Source: Megalopta genalis (taxonomy: Eukaryota; Arthropoda; Insecta; Hymenoptera; Halictidae). Taken from it: a stretch of 64,000 nucleotides of DNA. Position 1 is the first letter of the stretch. Each line of letters opens with the position of its first letter. Below the pieces are notes generated by a model that had not been told where the DNA came from, made no database searches, and was given only the letters and a program-made list of their open reading frames with translations. Positions 39,274 through 53,140 of the stretch are shown piece by piece. Both the position numbers and the translations under genes were made by a program. The stretch is taken from the NCBI RefSeq assembly GCF_051020955.1, contig NW_027476763.1:79566-143565 (forward strand). Direction: 5' to 3'.

Positions 39274-42200
39274 TCAATGCGAAGTAGAAGGCTTAGCATC
39301 AAATCCATGCAACAAAAATTATTTAGCTTCTTATACTTGCGATATATGTGATAAAGCTTCAAAAGCAGACGAAACAATCGAGTGAGCTGTAAATCCAAGC
39401 GTAACACATGATTTAAATTCAAATCAATACGAAGTAGAAGATTTACCTTCAAATCCATTTCTAAACAAATGGTTTAGCTTCAAATACTTGTGATATACAT
39501 GATTTAGTTTCAACTGCATGCGAAACAAACGAGTTAGCTTCACATCCAAGCGAAACACATGATTTAGCTTCAAATCAATGCGAAATAGAAGGCTTAGCAT
39601 CAAATCCATGCGACACAAATTATTTAGCTTCGTATACTTGCAATATAAGTGATATAGCTTCAAATGCAGGTGAAACAAACGAGTGATCTTCAAATCCGAG
39701 CGTAACACTTGATTTAACTTCAAATCAATGAGAAGTAGATGATTTACCTTCAAATCCATGCGAAACAAATGGTTTAGCTTCAAATACTTTTGATATACAT
39801 GATTTAGCTTCAGCTTCATGCGAAACAAACGAGTTAGCTTCAAATCCAAGCGAAACACATGATTTAGCTTCAAATCAATGTGAAGTAGAAGGCTTAGCAT
39901 CAAATCCATGCAACACAAATTATTTAGCTTCTTATACTTGCGATATAAGTGATAAAGCTTCAAATGCAGGCGAAACAAACGAGTGAGCTTTAAATCCAAG
40001 CGCAACACATGATTTAACTTCAAATCAATGCGAAGTAGAAGATTTAGGTTCAAATCCATGCGAAACACATGGTTTAGCTTCAAATACTTGTGATATACAT
40101 GATTTAGTTTCAACCGCATGCAAAACAAACGAGTTATCTTCAAATCCAAGCGAAACACATGATTTAGCTTCAAATCAATGTGAAGTAGAAGGCTTAGCAT
40201 CAAATCCATGCAACACAAATTATTTAGCTTCTTATACTTGCGATATAAGTGATAAAGCTTCAAATGCAGGCGAAACAAACGAGTGAGCTTTAAATCCAAG
40301 CGCAACACATGATTTAACTTCAAATCAATGCGAAGTAGAAGATTTAGGTTCAATTCTATGCGAAACACATGGTTTAGCTTCAAATACTTGTGATATACAT
40401 GATTTAGTTTCAACTGCATGCAAAACAAACGAGTTATCTTCAAATCCAAGCGAAACACATGATTTAGCTTCAAATAAATGCGAAATAGAAGGCTTAGCAT
40501 CAGATCCATGCAACAATAATTATTTAGCTTCGTATACTTGCGATATAAGTGATAAAGCTTCAAATGCAGGCGAAACAAACGAGTGAGCTTTAAATCCAAG
40601 CGCAACACATGATTTAACTTCAAATCAATGCGATGTAGAAGATTTAGGTTCAAATCCATGCGAAACAAATGGTTTAGCTTCAAATACTTGTGATATACAT
40701 GATTTAGTTTCAACTGCATGCAAAACAAACGAATTATCTTCAAATCCAAGCGAAACACATGATTTAGCTTCAAATCAATGCGAAATAGAAGGCTTAGCAT
40801 CAAATCCATGCGACACAAATTATTTAGCTTCGTATACTTGCAATATAAGTGATAAAGCTTCAAAAGCAGGCGAAACAAACGAGTGAGCTGTAAATCCAAG
40901 CGTAACACATGATTTAAATTCAAATCAACACGAAGTAGAAGATTTACCTTCAAATCCATTTCTAAACAAATGGTTTAGCTTCAAATGCTTGTGATATATA
41001 TGATTTAGCTTCAGCTGCATGCGAAACAAACGAGTTAGCTTCAAATCCAAGCGAAACACATGATTTAGCTTCAAATCAATGCGAAATAGAAGGCTTAGCA
41101 TCAAATCCATGCGACCCAAATTATTTAGCTTCGTATACTTGCAATATAAGTGATATAGCTTCAAATGCAGGTGAAACAAACGAGTGATCTTCAAATCCGA
41201 GCGTAACACTTGATTTAACTTCAAATCAATGGGAAGTAGATGATTTACCTTCAAATCCATGCGTAACAAATGGTTTAGCTTCAAATACTTTTGATGTACA
41301 TGATTCAGCTTCAGCTTCATGCGAAACAAACGAGTTAGCTTCAAATCCAAGCGAAACACATGATTTAGCTTCAAATCAATGCGAAGTAGAAGATTTACCT
41401 TCAAATCCATTTCTAAACAAATGGTTTAGCTTCAAATACTTGTGATATACATGATTTAGCTTCAGCTGCATGCGAAACTAATGAGTTAGCTTCAAATCCA
41501 AGCGAAACACATGATTTAGCTTCAAATCAATGCGAAATAGAAGGCTTAGCATCAAATCCATGCGACACAAATTATTTAGCTTCGTATACTAGCAATATAA
41601 GTGATATAGCTTCAAATGCAGGTGAAACAAACGAGTGATCTTCAATTCCGAGCGTAACACTTGATTTAACTTCAAATCAATGGGAAGTAGATGATTTACC
41701 TTCAAATCCATGCGAAACAAATGGTTTAGCTTCAAATACTTTTGATATACATGATTTAGCTTCAGCTTCATGCGAAACAAACGAGTTAGCTTCAAATCCA
41801 AGCGAAACACATGATTTAGCATCAAATCAATGCGAAGTAGAAGGTTTAGCATCAAATGCATGCAACACATATTATTTAGCTTCTTATACTTGCGATTGAA
41901 GTGATAAAGCTTCAAATGCAGGCGAAACAAACGAGTGAGCATTAAATCCAAGCGCAACACGTGATTTAACTTCAAATCAATGCGAAGTAGAAGGTTTAGC
42001 ATCAAATGCATGCAACACATATTATTTAGCTTCTTATACTTGCAATATAAGTGATATAGCTTCAAATGCAGGTGAAACAAACCAGTGATCTTCAAATCCA
42101 AGCGTAACACTTGATTTAACTTCAAATCAATGGGAAGTAGAAGATTTACCTTCAAATCCATGCGAAACAAATGGTTTAGCTTCAAATACTTGTGATATAC

Positions 42201-43089
42201 ATGATTAAGCTTCAGCTGCATGCAAAACAAACGAGTTAGCATCAAATCCAAGCGAAACACATGATTTAGCTTCAAATCAATGCGAAATAGAAGGCTTAGC
42301 ATCAAATCCATGCGACACAAATTATTTAGCTTCGTATACTTGCGATATAAGTGATATAGCTTCAAATGCAGGTGAAACAAACGAGTGATCTTCAAGTCGA
42401 AGCGTAACACATGATTTAACTTCAAATCAATGGGAAGTAGAAGATTTACCTTCAAATCCATGCGAAACAAATGGTTCAGCTTCAAATACTTGTGATATAC
42501 ATGATTTAGCTTCAACTGCATGCAAAACAAACGAGTTAGCTTCAAATCCAAGCGAAACAAATGATTTAGCTTCAAATCAATAGAAGTAGAAGATTTTCCT
42601 TCAAATCCATGCGAAACGAATGGTTTAGCTTCAAATACTTGTGATATACATGATTTAGCTTCAGCTGCATGCGAAACAAACGAGGTAGCTTCAAATCCAA
42701 GCGAAACACATGATTTAGCTTCAAATCAATGCGAAATAGAAGGCTTAGCATAAAATCCATGCGACACAAATTATTTAGCTTCGTATAATTGCGATATAAG
42801 TGATATAGCTTCAAATGCAGGTGAAACAAGCGAGTGATCTTCAAATCCAAGCGTAACACATGATTTAACTTCAAATCAATGGGAAGTAGGAGATTTACCT
42901 TCAAATCCATGCGAAACAAATGGCTTAGCTTAAAATACTTGTGATACACATGATTTAGCTACGGCTGCATGCGAAACAAACGAGTTAGCTTCAAATCCAA
43001 GCGAAACACATGATTTAGCTTCAAATCAATGCGAAATAGAAGGCTTAGCATCAAATCCATGCGACACAAATTATTTAGCTTCGTATACT
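39274..43089 (+). repeat. Duplicated block W, copy 2 (3.8 kb)
   Basis: This is the partner of 32521-36036. It holds one additional 300-bp HOR in the interval around 40.05-40.38 kb, which accounts for the change of offset. From about 40.35 kb onward the match is collinear, with the same +1 variants (40959, 41410) and -1 variant (42578). Confidence 0.85.
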
Positions 43090-43683
43090 TGCAATATAAG
43101 TGATATAGCTTCAAATGCAGGTGAAACAAACCAGTGATCTTCAAATCCAAGCGTAACACTTGATTTAACTTCAAATCAATGGGAAGTAGAAGATTTACCT
43201 TCAAATCCATGCGAAACAAATGGTTTAGCTTCAAATACTTGTGATATACATGATTAAGCTTCAGCTGCATGCAAAACAAACGAGTTAGCTTCAAATCCAA
43301 GCGAAACACATGATTTAGCTTCAAATCAATGCGAAATAGAAGGCTTAGCATCAAATCCATGCGACACAAATTATTTAGCTTCGTATACTTGCAATATAAG
43401 TGATATAGCTTCAAATGCAGGTGAAACAAACCAGTGATCTTCAAATCCAAGCGTAACACTTGATTTAACTTCAAATCAATGGGAAGTAGAAGATTTACCT
43501 TCAAATCCATGCGAAACAAATGGTTTAGCTTCAAATACTTGTGATATACATGATTAAGCTTCAGCTGCATGCAAAACAAACGAGTTAGCTTCAAATCCAA
43601 GCGAAACACATGATTTAGCTTCAAATCAATGCGAAATAGAAGGCTTAGCATCAAATCCATGCGACACAACTTATTTAGCTTCG

Positions 43684-46600
43684 TATACTTGCGATATAAG
43701 TGATATAGCTTCAAATGCAGGTGAAACAAACGAGTGATCTTCAAGTCGAAGCGTAACACATGATTTAACTTCAAATCAATGGGAAGTAGAAGATTTACCT
43801 TCAAATCCATGCGAAACAAATGGTTCAGCTTCAAATACTTGTGATATACATGATTTAGCTTCAACTGCATGCAAAACAAACGAGTTAGCTTCAAATCCAA
43901 GCGAAACAAATGATTTAGCTTCAAATCAATAGAAGTAGAAGATTTTCCTTCAAATTCATGCGAAACGAATGGTTTAGCTTCAAATACTTGTGATATACAT
44001 GATTTAGCTTCAGCTGCATGCGAAACAAACGAGGTAGCTTCAAATCCAAGCGAAACACATGATTTAGCTTCAAATCAATGCGAAATAGAAGGCTTAGCAT
44101 CAAATCCATGCGACACAAATTATTTAGCTTCGTATACTTGCGATACAAGTCATATAGCTTCAAATGCAGGTGACACAAACGAGTGATCTTCAAATCCAAG
44201 CGTAACACATGATTTAACTTCAAATCAATGGGAAGTAGAAGATTTACCTTCAAATCCATGCGAAACAAATGGTTTAGCTTCAAATACTTGTGATATACAT
44301 GATTTAGCTTCAGCTTCATGCGAAACAAACGAGTTAGCTTCAAATCCAAGCGAAACACATGATTTAGCTTCAAATCAATAGAAGTAGAAGATTTTCCTTC
44401 AAATCCATGCGAAACGAATGGTTTAGCTTCAAATACTTGTGATATACATGATTTAGCTTCAACTGCATGCAAAACAAACGAGTTAGCTTCAAATCCAAGC
44501 GAAACAAATGATTTAGCTTCAAATCAATGCTAAACAGAAGGCTTAGCATCAAATCCATGCGACACAAATTATTTAGCTTCATATACTTGCGATATAAGTG
44601 ATATAGCTTCAAATGCATGCGAAACAAACGAGTTAGCTTCAAATCCAAGCGAAACACATGATTTAGCTTCAAATCAATGCGAAATAGAAGGCTTAGCATC
44701 AAATCCATGCGACACAAATTATTTAGCTTCGTATACTTGCGAAATAAGTGATATAGCTTCAAATGCAGGTGAAACAAACGAGTGATCTTCAAATCCAAGC
44801 GTAACACATGATTTAACTTCAAATCAATGGGAAATAGAAGATTTACCTTCAAATCCATGCGAAACAAATGCTTTAGCTTCAAATACTTGTGATATACATG
44901 ATTTAGCTTCGGCTGGATGCGAAACAAACGAGTTAGCTTCAAATCCAAGCGAAGCACATGATTTAGCTTCAAATCAATGCGAAATAGAAGGCTTAGCATC
45001 AAATCCATGCGACACAAATTATTTAGCTTCGTATAATTGCGATATAAGTGATATAGCTTCAAATGCAGGTGAAACAAACGAGTGATCTTCAAATCCAAGC
45101 GTAACACATGATTTAACTTCAAATCAATGGGAAGTAGCAAATTTACCTTCAAATCCATGCGAAACTATTGGTTTAGCTTCAAATACTTGTGATATACATG
45201 ATTTAGCTTCAGCTGCATGCGAAACAAACGAGTTAGCTTCAAATCCAAGCGAAACACATGATTTAGCTTCAAATCAATGCGAAATAGAAGGCTTAGCATC
45301 AAATCCATGCGACACAAATTATTTAGCTTCGTATAATTGCGATATAAGTGATATAGCTTCAAATGCAGGTGAAACAAACGAGTGATCTTCAAATCCAAGC
45401 GTAACACATGATTTAACTTCAAATCAATGGGAAGTAAGAGATTTACCTTCAAATCCATGCGAAACAAATGGCTTAGCTTAAAATACTTGTGATACACATG
45501 ATTTAGCTTCGGCTGGATGCGAAACAAACGAGTTAGCTTCAAATCCAAGCGAAACACATGATTTAGCTTCAAATCAATGCGAAATAGAAGGCTTAGCATC
45601 AAATCCATGCGACACAAATTATTTAGCTTCGTATAATTGCGATATAAGTGATATAGCTTCAAATGCAGGTGAAACAAACGAGTGATCTTCAAATACAAGC
45701 GTAACACATGATTTAACTTCAAATCAATGGGAAGTAGGAGATTTACCTTCAAATCCATGCGAAACAAATGGCTTAGCTTAAAATACTTGTGATACACATG
45801 ATTTAGCTTCGGCTGCATGCAAAACAATCGAGTTAGCTTCAAATCCAAGTGAAACACATGATTTAGCTTCAAATCAATGCGAAATAGAAGGCTTAGCATC
45901 TAATCCATGCGACACAAATTATTTAGCTTCGTATACTAGCAATATAAGTGATATAGCTTCAAATGCAGTTGAAACAAACCAGTGACCTTCAAATCCAAGC
46001 GTAACACTTGATTTAACTTCAAATCAATGGGAAGTAGAAGATTTACCTTCAAATCCATGCGAAACAAATTGTTTAGCTTCAAATACTTGTGATATACATG
46101 ATTTAGCTTCAGCTGCATGCGAAACAAACGAGTTAGCTTCAAATCCAAGCGAAACACATGATTTAACTTCAAATCAATGGGAAGTAGAAGATTTACCTTC
46201 AAATCCATGCGAAATAAATGGTTTAGCTTCAAATACTTGTGATACACATGATTTAGCTTCGGCTGCATGCGAAACAAACGAGTTAGCTTCAAATCCAAGC
46301 GAAACACATGATTTAGCTTCAAATCAATGCGAAGTAGAAGGCTTAGCATCAAATCCATGCAACACAAATTATTTAGCTTCTTATACTTGCGATATAAGTG
46401 ATAAAGCTTCAAATGCAGACGAAACAAACGAGTGAGCTTTAAATCCAAGCGTAACACATAATTTAACTTCAAATCAATGCGAAGTAGAAGATTTACCTTC
46501 AAATCCATGCGAAACAAATGGTTTAACTTCAGATACTTGTGATATACATGATTTAGCTTCAACTGCATGCGAAACAAACGAGTTAGCTTCAAATCCAAGC

Positions 46601-46914
46601 GAAACACATGATTTAGCTTCAAATCAATGCGAAATAGAAGGCTTAGCTTCAAATCCATGCGACACAAATTATTTAGCTTCGTATACTTCCGATATAAGTG
46701 ATATAGCTTCAAATGCAGACGAAACAAACGAGTGATCTTCAAATCCAAGCGTAACAAATGATTTAACTTCAAATCCATGCGAAACAAATGGTTCAGCTTC
46801 AAATACTTGTGATACACATGAATTTGCTTCAGCTGCATGCGAAACAAACGATTTAGCTTCACACCCAAGGGAAACACATGATTTAACTTCAAATCAATGC
46901 GAAGTAGAAGGCTT
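43684..46914 (+). repeat. Duplicated block X, copy 1
   Basis: This block matches 49020-51950 at offset 5336 on the left and 5036 on the right. The first copy has one extra 300-bp HOR near 44.7-45.1 kb. Shared marks include CAAGTCGAAGCG (43743), the -1 variant pair, CAATGCTAAACAG (44525), GTAGCAAATTTACC (45134) and GCAGTTGAAAC with GTGACC (45965). Confidence 0.84.
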
Positions 46915-48334
46915 AGCATCAAATCCATGCGACACAAATTATTTAGCTTCGTATACTTGCAATATAAGTGATATAGCTTCAAATGCAGGTGAAACAAACC
47001 AGTGATCTTCAAATCCAAGCGTAACACTTGATTTAACTTCAAATCAATGGGAAGTAGAAGATTTACCTTCAAATCCATGCGAAACAAATGGTTTAGCTTC
47101 AAATACTTGTGATATACATGATTAAGCTTCAGCTGCATGCAAAACAAACGAGTTAGCTTCAAATCCAAGCGAAACACATGATTTAGCTTCAAATCAATGC
47201 GAAATAGAAGGCTTAGCATCAAATCCATGCGACACAAATTATTTAGCTTCGTATACTTGCGATATAAGTGATATAGCTTCAAATGCAGGTGAAACAAACG
47301 AGTGATCTTCAAGTCGAAGCGTAACACATGATTTAACTTCAAATCAATGGGAAGTAGAAGATTTACCATCAAATCCATGCGAAACAAATGGTTCAGCTTC
47401 AAATACTTGTGATATACATGATTAAGCTTCAGCTGCATGCAAAACAAACGAGTTAGCTTCAAATCCAAGCGAAACACATGATTTAGCTTCAAATCAATGC
47501 GAAATAGAAGGCTTAGCATCAAATCCATGCGACACAAATTATTTAGCTTCGTATACTTGCGATATAAGTGATATAGCTTCAAATGCAGGTGAAACAAACG
47601 AGTGATCTTCAAGTCGAAGCGTAACACATGATTTAACTTCAAATCAATGGGAAGTAGAAGATTTACCTTCAAATCCATGCGAAACAAATGGTTCAGCTTC
47701 AAATACTTGTGATATACATGATTTAGCTTCAACTGCATGCAAAACAAACGAGTTAGCTTCAAATCCAAGCGAAACAAATGATTTAGCTTCAAATCAATAA
47801 AAGTAGAAGATTTTCCTTCAAATTCATGCGAAACGAATGGTTTAGCTTCAAATACTTGTGATATACATGATTTAGCTTCAGCTGCATGCGAAACAAACGA
47901 GGTAGCTTCAAATCCAAGCGAAACACATGATTTAGCTTCAAATCAATGCGAAATAGAAGGCTTAGCATCAAATCCATGCGACACAAATTATTTAGCTTCG
48001 TATACTTGCGATACAAGTCATATAGCTTCAAATGCAGGTGACACAAACGAGTGATCTTCAAATCCAAGCGTAACACATGATTTAACTTCAAATCAATGGG
48101 AAGTAGAAGATTTACCTTCAAATCCATGCGAAACAAATGGTTTAGCTTCAAATACTTGTGATATACATGATTTAGCTTCAGCTTCATGCGAAACAAACGA
48201 GTTAGCTTCAAATCCAAGCGAAACACATGATTTAGCTTCAAATCAATAGAAGTAGAAGATTTTCCTTCAAATCCATGCGAAACGAATGGTTTAGCTTCAA
48301 ATACTTGTGATATACATGATTTAGCTTCAACTGC

Positions 48335-50172
48335 ATGCGAAACAAACGAGTTAGCTTCAAATCCAAGCGAAACACATGATTTAGCTTCAAATCAATGCGA
48401 AGTAGAAGGCTTAGCATCAAATCCATGCAACACAAATTATTTAGCTTCTTATACTTGCGATATAAGTGATAAAGCTTCAAATGCAGACGAAACAAACGAG
48501 TGAGCTTTAAATCCAAGCGTAACACATAATTTAACTTCAAATCAATGCGAAGTAGAAGATTTACCTTCAAATCCATGCGAAACAAATGGTTTAACTTCAG
48601 ATACTTGTGATATACATGATTTAGCTTCAACTGCATGCGAAACAAACGAGTTAGCTTCAAATCCAAGCGAAACACATGATTTAGCTTCAAATCAATGCGA
48701 AATAGAAGGCTTAGCTTCAAATCCATGCGACACAAATTGTTTAGCTTCGTATACTTCCGATATAAGTGATATAGCTTCAAATGCAGACGAAACAAACGAG
48801 TGATCTTCAAATCCAAGCGTAACAAATGATTTAACTTCAAATCCATGCGAAACAAATGGTTCAGCTTCAAATACTTGTGATACACATGAATTTGCTTCAG
48901 CTGCATGCGAAACAAACGATTTAGCTTCACACCCAAGGGAAACACATGATTTAACTTCAAATCAATGCGAAGTAGAAGGCTTACCATCAAATCCATGCAA
49001 CACAAATTATTTAGCTTCTTATACTTGCGATATAAGTGATATAGCTTCAAATGCAGGTGAAACAAACGAGTGATCTTCAAGTCGAAGCGTAACACATGAT
49101 TTAACTTCAAATCAATGGGAAGTAGAAGATTTACCTTCAAATCCATGCGAAACAAATGGTTCAGCTTCAAATACTTGTGATATACATGATTTAGCTTCAA
49201 CTGCATGCAAAACAAACGAGTTAGCTTCAAATCCAAGCGAAACAAATGATTTAGCTTCAAATCAATAAAAGTAGAAGATTTTCCTTCAAATTCATGCGAA
49301 ACGAATGGTTTAGCTTCAAATACTTGTGATATACATGATTTAGCTTCAGCTGCATGCGAAACAAACGAGGTAGCTTCAAATCCAAGCGAAACACATGATT
49401 TAGCTTCAAATCAATGCGAAATAGAAGGCTTAGCATCAAATCCATGCGACACAAATTATTTAGCTTCGTATACTTGCGATACAAGTCATATAGCTTCAAA
49501 TGCAGGTGACACAAACGAGTGATCTTCAAATCCAAGCGTAACACATGATTTAACTTCAAATCAATGGGAAGTAGAAGATTTACCTTCAAATCCATGCGAA
49601 ACAAATGGTTTAGCTTCAAATACTTGTGATATACATGATTTAGCTTCAGCTTCATGCGAAACAAACGAGTTAGCTTCAAATCCAAGCGAAACACATGATT
49701 TAGCTTCAAATCAATAGAAGTAGAAGATTTTCCTTCAAATCCATGCGAAACGAATGGTTTAGCTTCAAATACTTGTGATATACATGATTTAGCTTCAACT
49801 GCATGCAAAACAAACGAGTTAGCTTCAAATCCAAGCGAAACAAATGATTTAGCTTCAAATCAATGCTAAACAGAAGGCTTAGCATCAAATCCATGCGACA
49901 CAAATTATTTAGCTTCATATACTTGCGATATAAGTGATATAGCTTCAAATGCATGCGAAACAAACGAGTTAGCTTCAAATCCAAGCGAAACACATGATTT
50001 AGCTTCAAATCAATGCGAAATAGAAGGCTTAGCATCAAATCCATGCGACACAAATTATTTAGCTTCGTATACTTGCGATACAAGTCATATAGCTTCAAAT
50101 GCAGGTGACACAAACGAGTGATCTTCAAATCCAAGCGTAACACATGATTTAACTTCAAATCAATGGGAAGTA
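48335..50172 (+). repeat. Duplicated block Y, copy 1
   Basis: About 1.84 kb match 51303-53140 at offset 2968. Shared marks are CACATAATTTAAC (48523), CTTCCGATAT (48753), the -1 variant pair (49263, 49712) and CAATGCTAAACAG (49861). The match ends where this copy reads TAGCAAATTT and the partner TAGAAGATTT. Confidence 0.84.
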
Positions 50173-51950
50173 GCAAATTTACCTTCAAATCCATGCGAAA
50201 CTATTGGTTTAGCTTCAAATACTTGTGATATACATGATTTAGCTTCAGCTGCATGCGAAACAAACGAGTTAGCTTCAAATCCAAGCGAAACACATGATTT
50301 AGCTTCAAATCAATGCGAAATAGAAGGCTTAGCATCAAATCCATGTGACACAAATTATTTAGCTTCGTATAATTGCGATATAAGTGATATAGCTTCAAAT
50401 GCAGGTGAAACAAACGAGTGATCTTCAAATCCAAGCGTAACACATGATTTAACTTCAAATCAATGGGAAGTAGGAGATTTACCTTCAAATCCATGCGAAA
50501 CAAATGGCTTAGCTTAAAATACTTGTGATACACATGATTTAGCTTCGGCTGGATGCGAAACAAACGAGTTAGCTTCAAATCCAAGCGAAACACATGATTT
50601 AGCTTCAAATCAATGCGAAATAGAAGGCTTAGCATCAAATCCATGCGACACAAATTATTTAGCTTCGTATAATTGCGATATAAGTGATATAGCTTCAAAT
50701 GCAGGTGAAACAAACGAGTGATCTTCAAATACAAGCGTAACACATGATTTAACTTCAAATCAATGGGAAGTAGGAGATTTACCTTCAAATCCATGCGAAA
50801 CAAATGGCTTAGCTTAAAATACTTGTGATACACATGATTTAGCTTCGGCTGCATGCAAAACAATCGAGTTAGCTTCAAATCCAAGTGAAACACATGATTT
50901 AGCTTCAAATCAATGCGAAATAGAAGGCTTAGCATCTAATCCATGCGACACAAATTATTTAGCTTCGTATACTAGCAATATAAGTGATATAGCTTCAAAT
51001 GCAGTTGAAACAAACCAGTGACCTTCAAATCCAAGCGTAACACTTGATTTAACTTCAAATCAATGGGAAGTAGAAGATTTACCTTCAAATCCATGCGAAA
51101 CAAATTGTTTAGCTTCAAATACTTGTGATATACATGATTTAGCTTCAGCTGCATGCGAAACAAACGAGTTAGCTTCAAATCCAAGCGAAACACATGATTT
51201 AACTTCAAATCATTGGGAAGTAGAAGATTTACCTTCAAATCCATGCGAAATAAATGGTTTAGCTTCAAATACTTGTGATACACATGATTTAGCTTCGGCT
51301 GCATGCGAAACAAACGAGTTAGCTTCAAATCCAAGCGAAACACATGATTTAGCTTCAAATCAATGCGAAGTAGAAGGCTTAGCATCAAATCCATGCAACA
51401 CAAATTATTTAGCTTCTTATACTTGCGATATAAGTGATAAAGCTTCAAATGCAGACGAAACAAACGAGTGAGCTTTAAATCCAAGCGTAACACATAATTT
51501 AACTTCAAATCAATGCGAAGTAGAAGATTTACCTTCAAATCCATGCGAAACAAATGGTTTAACTTCAGATACTTGTGATATACATGATTTAGCTTCAACT
51601 GCATGCGAAACAAACGAGTTAGCTTCAAATCCAAGCGAAACACATGATTTAGCTTCAAATCAATGCGAAATAGAAGGCTTAGCTTCAAATCCATGCGACA
51701 CAAATTGTTTAGCTTCATATACTTCCGATATAAGTGATATAGCTTCAAATGCAGACGAAACAAACGAGTGATCTTCAAATCCAAGCGTAACAAATGATTT
51801 AACTTCAAATCCATGCGAAACAAATGGTTCAGCTTCAAATACTTGTGATACACATGAATTTGCTTCAGCTGCATGCGAAACAAACGATTTAGCTTCACAC
51901 CCAAGGGAAACACATGATTTAACTTCAAATCAATGCGAAGTAGAAGGCTT
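49020..51950 (+). repeat. Duplicated block X, copy 2
   Basis: This is the partner of 43684-46914, one 300-bp HOR shorter. It overlaps block Y copy 1 on its left and block Y copy 2 on its right, so the 43-53 kb interval is built from nested rounds of duplication. Confidence 0.83.
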
Positions 51951-53140
51951 ACCATCAAATCCATGCAACACAAATTATTTAGCTTCTTATCCTTGCGATA
52001 TAAGTGATATAGCTTCAAATGCAGGTGAAACAAACGAGTGATCTTCAAGTCGAAGCGTAACACATGATTTAACTTCAAATCAATGGGAAGTAGAAGATTT
52101 ACCTTCAAATCCATGCGAAACAAATGGTTCAGCTTCAAATACTTGTGATATACATGATTTAGCTTCAACTGCATGCAAAACAAACGAGTTAGCTTCAAAT
52201 CCAAGCGAAACAAATGATTTAGCTTCAAATCAATAAAAGTAGAAGATTTTCCTTCAAATTCATGCGAAACGAATGATTTAGCTTCAAATACTTGTGATAT
52301 ACATGATTTAGCTTCAGCTGCATGCGAAACAAACGAGGTAGCTTCAAATCCAAGCGAAACACATGATTTAGCTTCAAATCAATGCGAAATAGAAGGCTTA
52401 GCATCAAATCCATGCGACACAAATTATTTAGCTTCGTATACTTGCGATACAAGTCATATAGCTTCAAATGCAGGTGACACAAACGAGTGATCTTCAAATC
52501 CAAGCGTAACACATGATTTAACTTCAAATCAATGGGAAGTAGAAGATTTACCTTCAAATCCATGCGAAACAAATGGTTTAGCTTCAAATACTTGTGATAT
52601 ACATGATTTAGCTTCAGCTTCATGCGAAACAAACGAGTTAGCTTCAAATCCAAGCGAAACACATGATTTAGCTTCAAATCAATAGAAGTAGAAGATTTTC
52701 CTTCAAATCCATGCGAAACGAATGGTTTAGCTTCAAATACTTGTGATATACATGATTTAGCTTCAACTGCATGCAAAACAAACGAGTTAGCTTCAAATCC
52801 AAGCGAAACAAATGATTTAGCTTCAAATCAATGCTAAACAGAAGGCTTAGCATCAAATCCATGCGACACAAATTATTTAGCTTCATATACTTGCGATATA
52901 AGTGATATAGCTTCAAATGCATGCGAAACAAACGAGTTAGCTTCAAATCCAAGCGAAACACATGATTTAGCTTCAAATCAATGCGAAATAGAAGGCTTAG
53001 CATCAAATCCATGCGACACAAATTATTTAGCTTCGTATACTTGCGATACAAGTCATATAGCTTCAAATGCAGGTGACACAAACGAGTGATCTTCAAATCC
53101 AAGCGTAACACATGATTTAACTTCAAATCAATGGGAAGTA
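51303..53140 (+). repeat. Duplicated block Y, copy 2
   Basis: This is the partner of 48335-50172 at offset 2968, with the -1 variants at 52231 and 52680. A third -1 variant at 53279, beyond the block, lies 599 bp further on. Confidence 0.83.

Larger units (their letters stand above)
22918..41425 (+). repeat. Recurrent +1 insertion variant of U8 (TTTCTAAAC), right cluster
   Basis: Seventeen copies start at 22918, 23819, 24270, 27299, 27749, 28051, 28650, 29101, 30602, 31353 (CTCAAC form), 32705, 33906, 34357, 38107, 39458, 40959 and 41410. Spacings are close to multiples of 150 bp, such as 451, 751, 901, 1201, 1351 and 1501. In several copies the preceding U7 reads CAACACGAAG. The variant is absent from 8.3 to 22.9 kb and after 41.4 kb. 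Confidence 0.9.
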
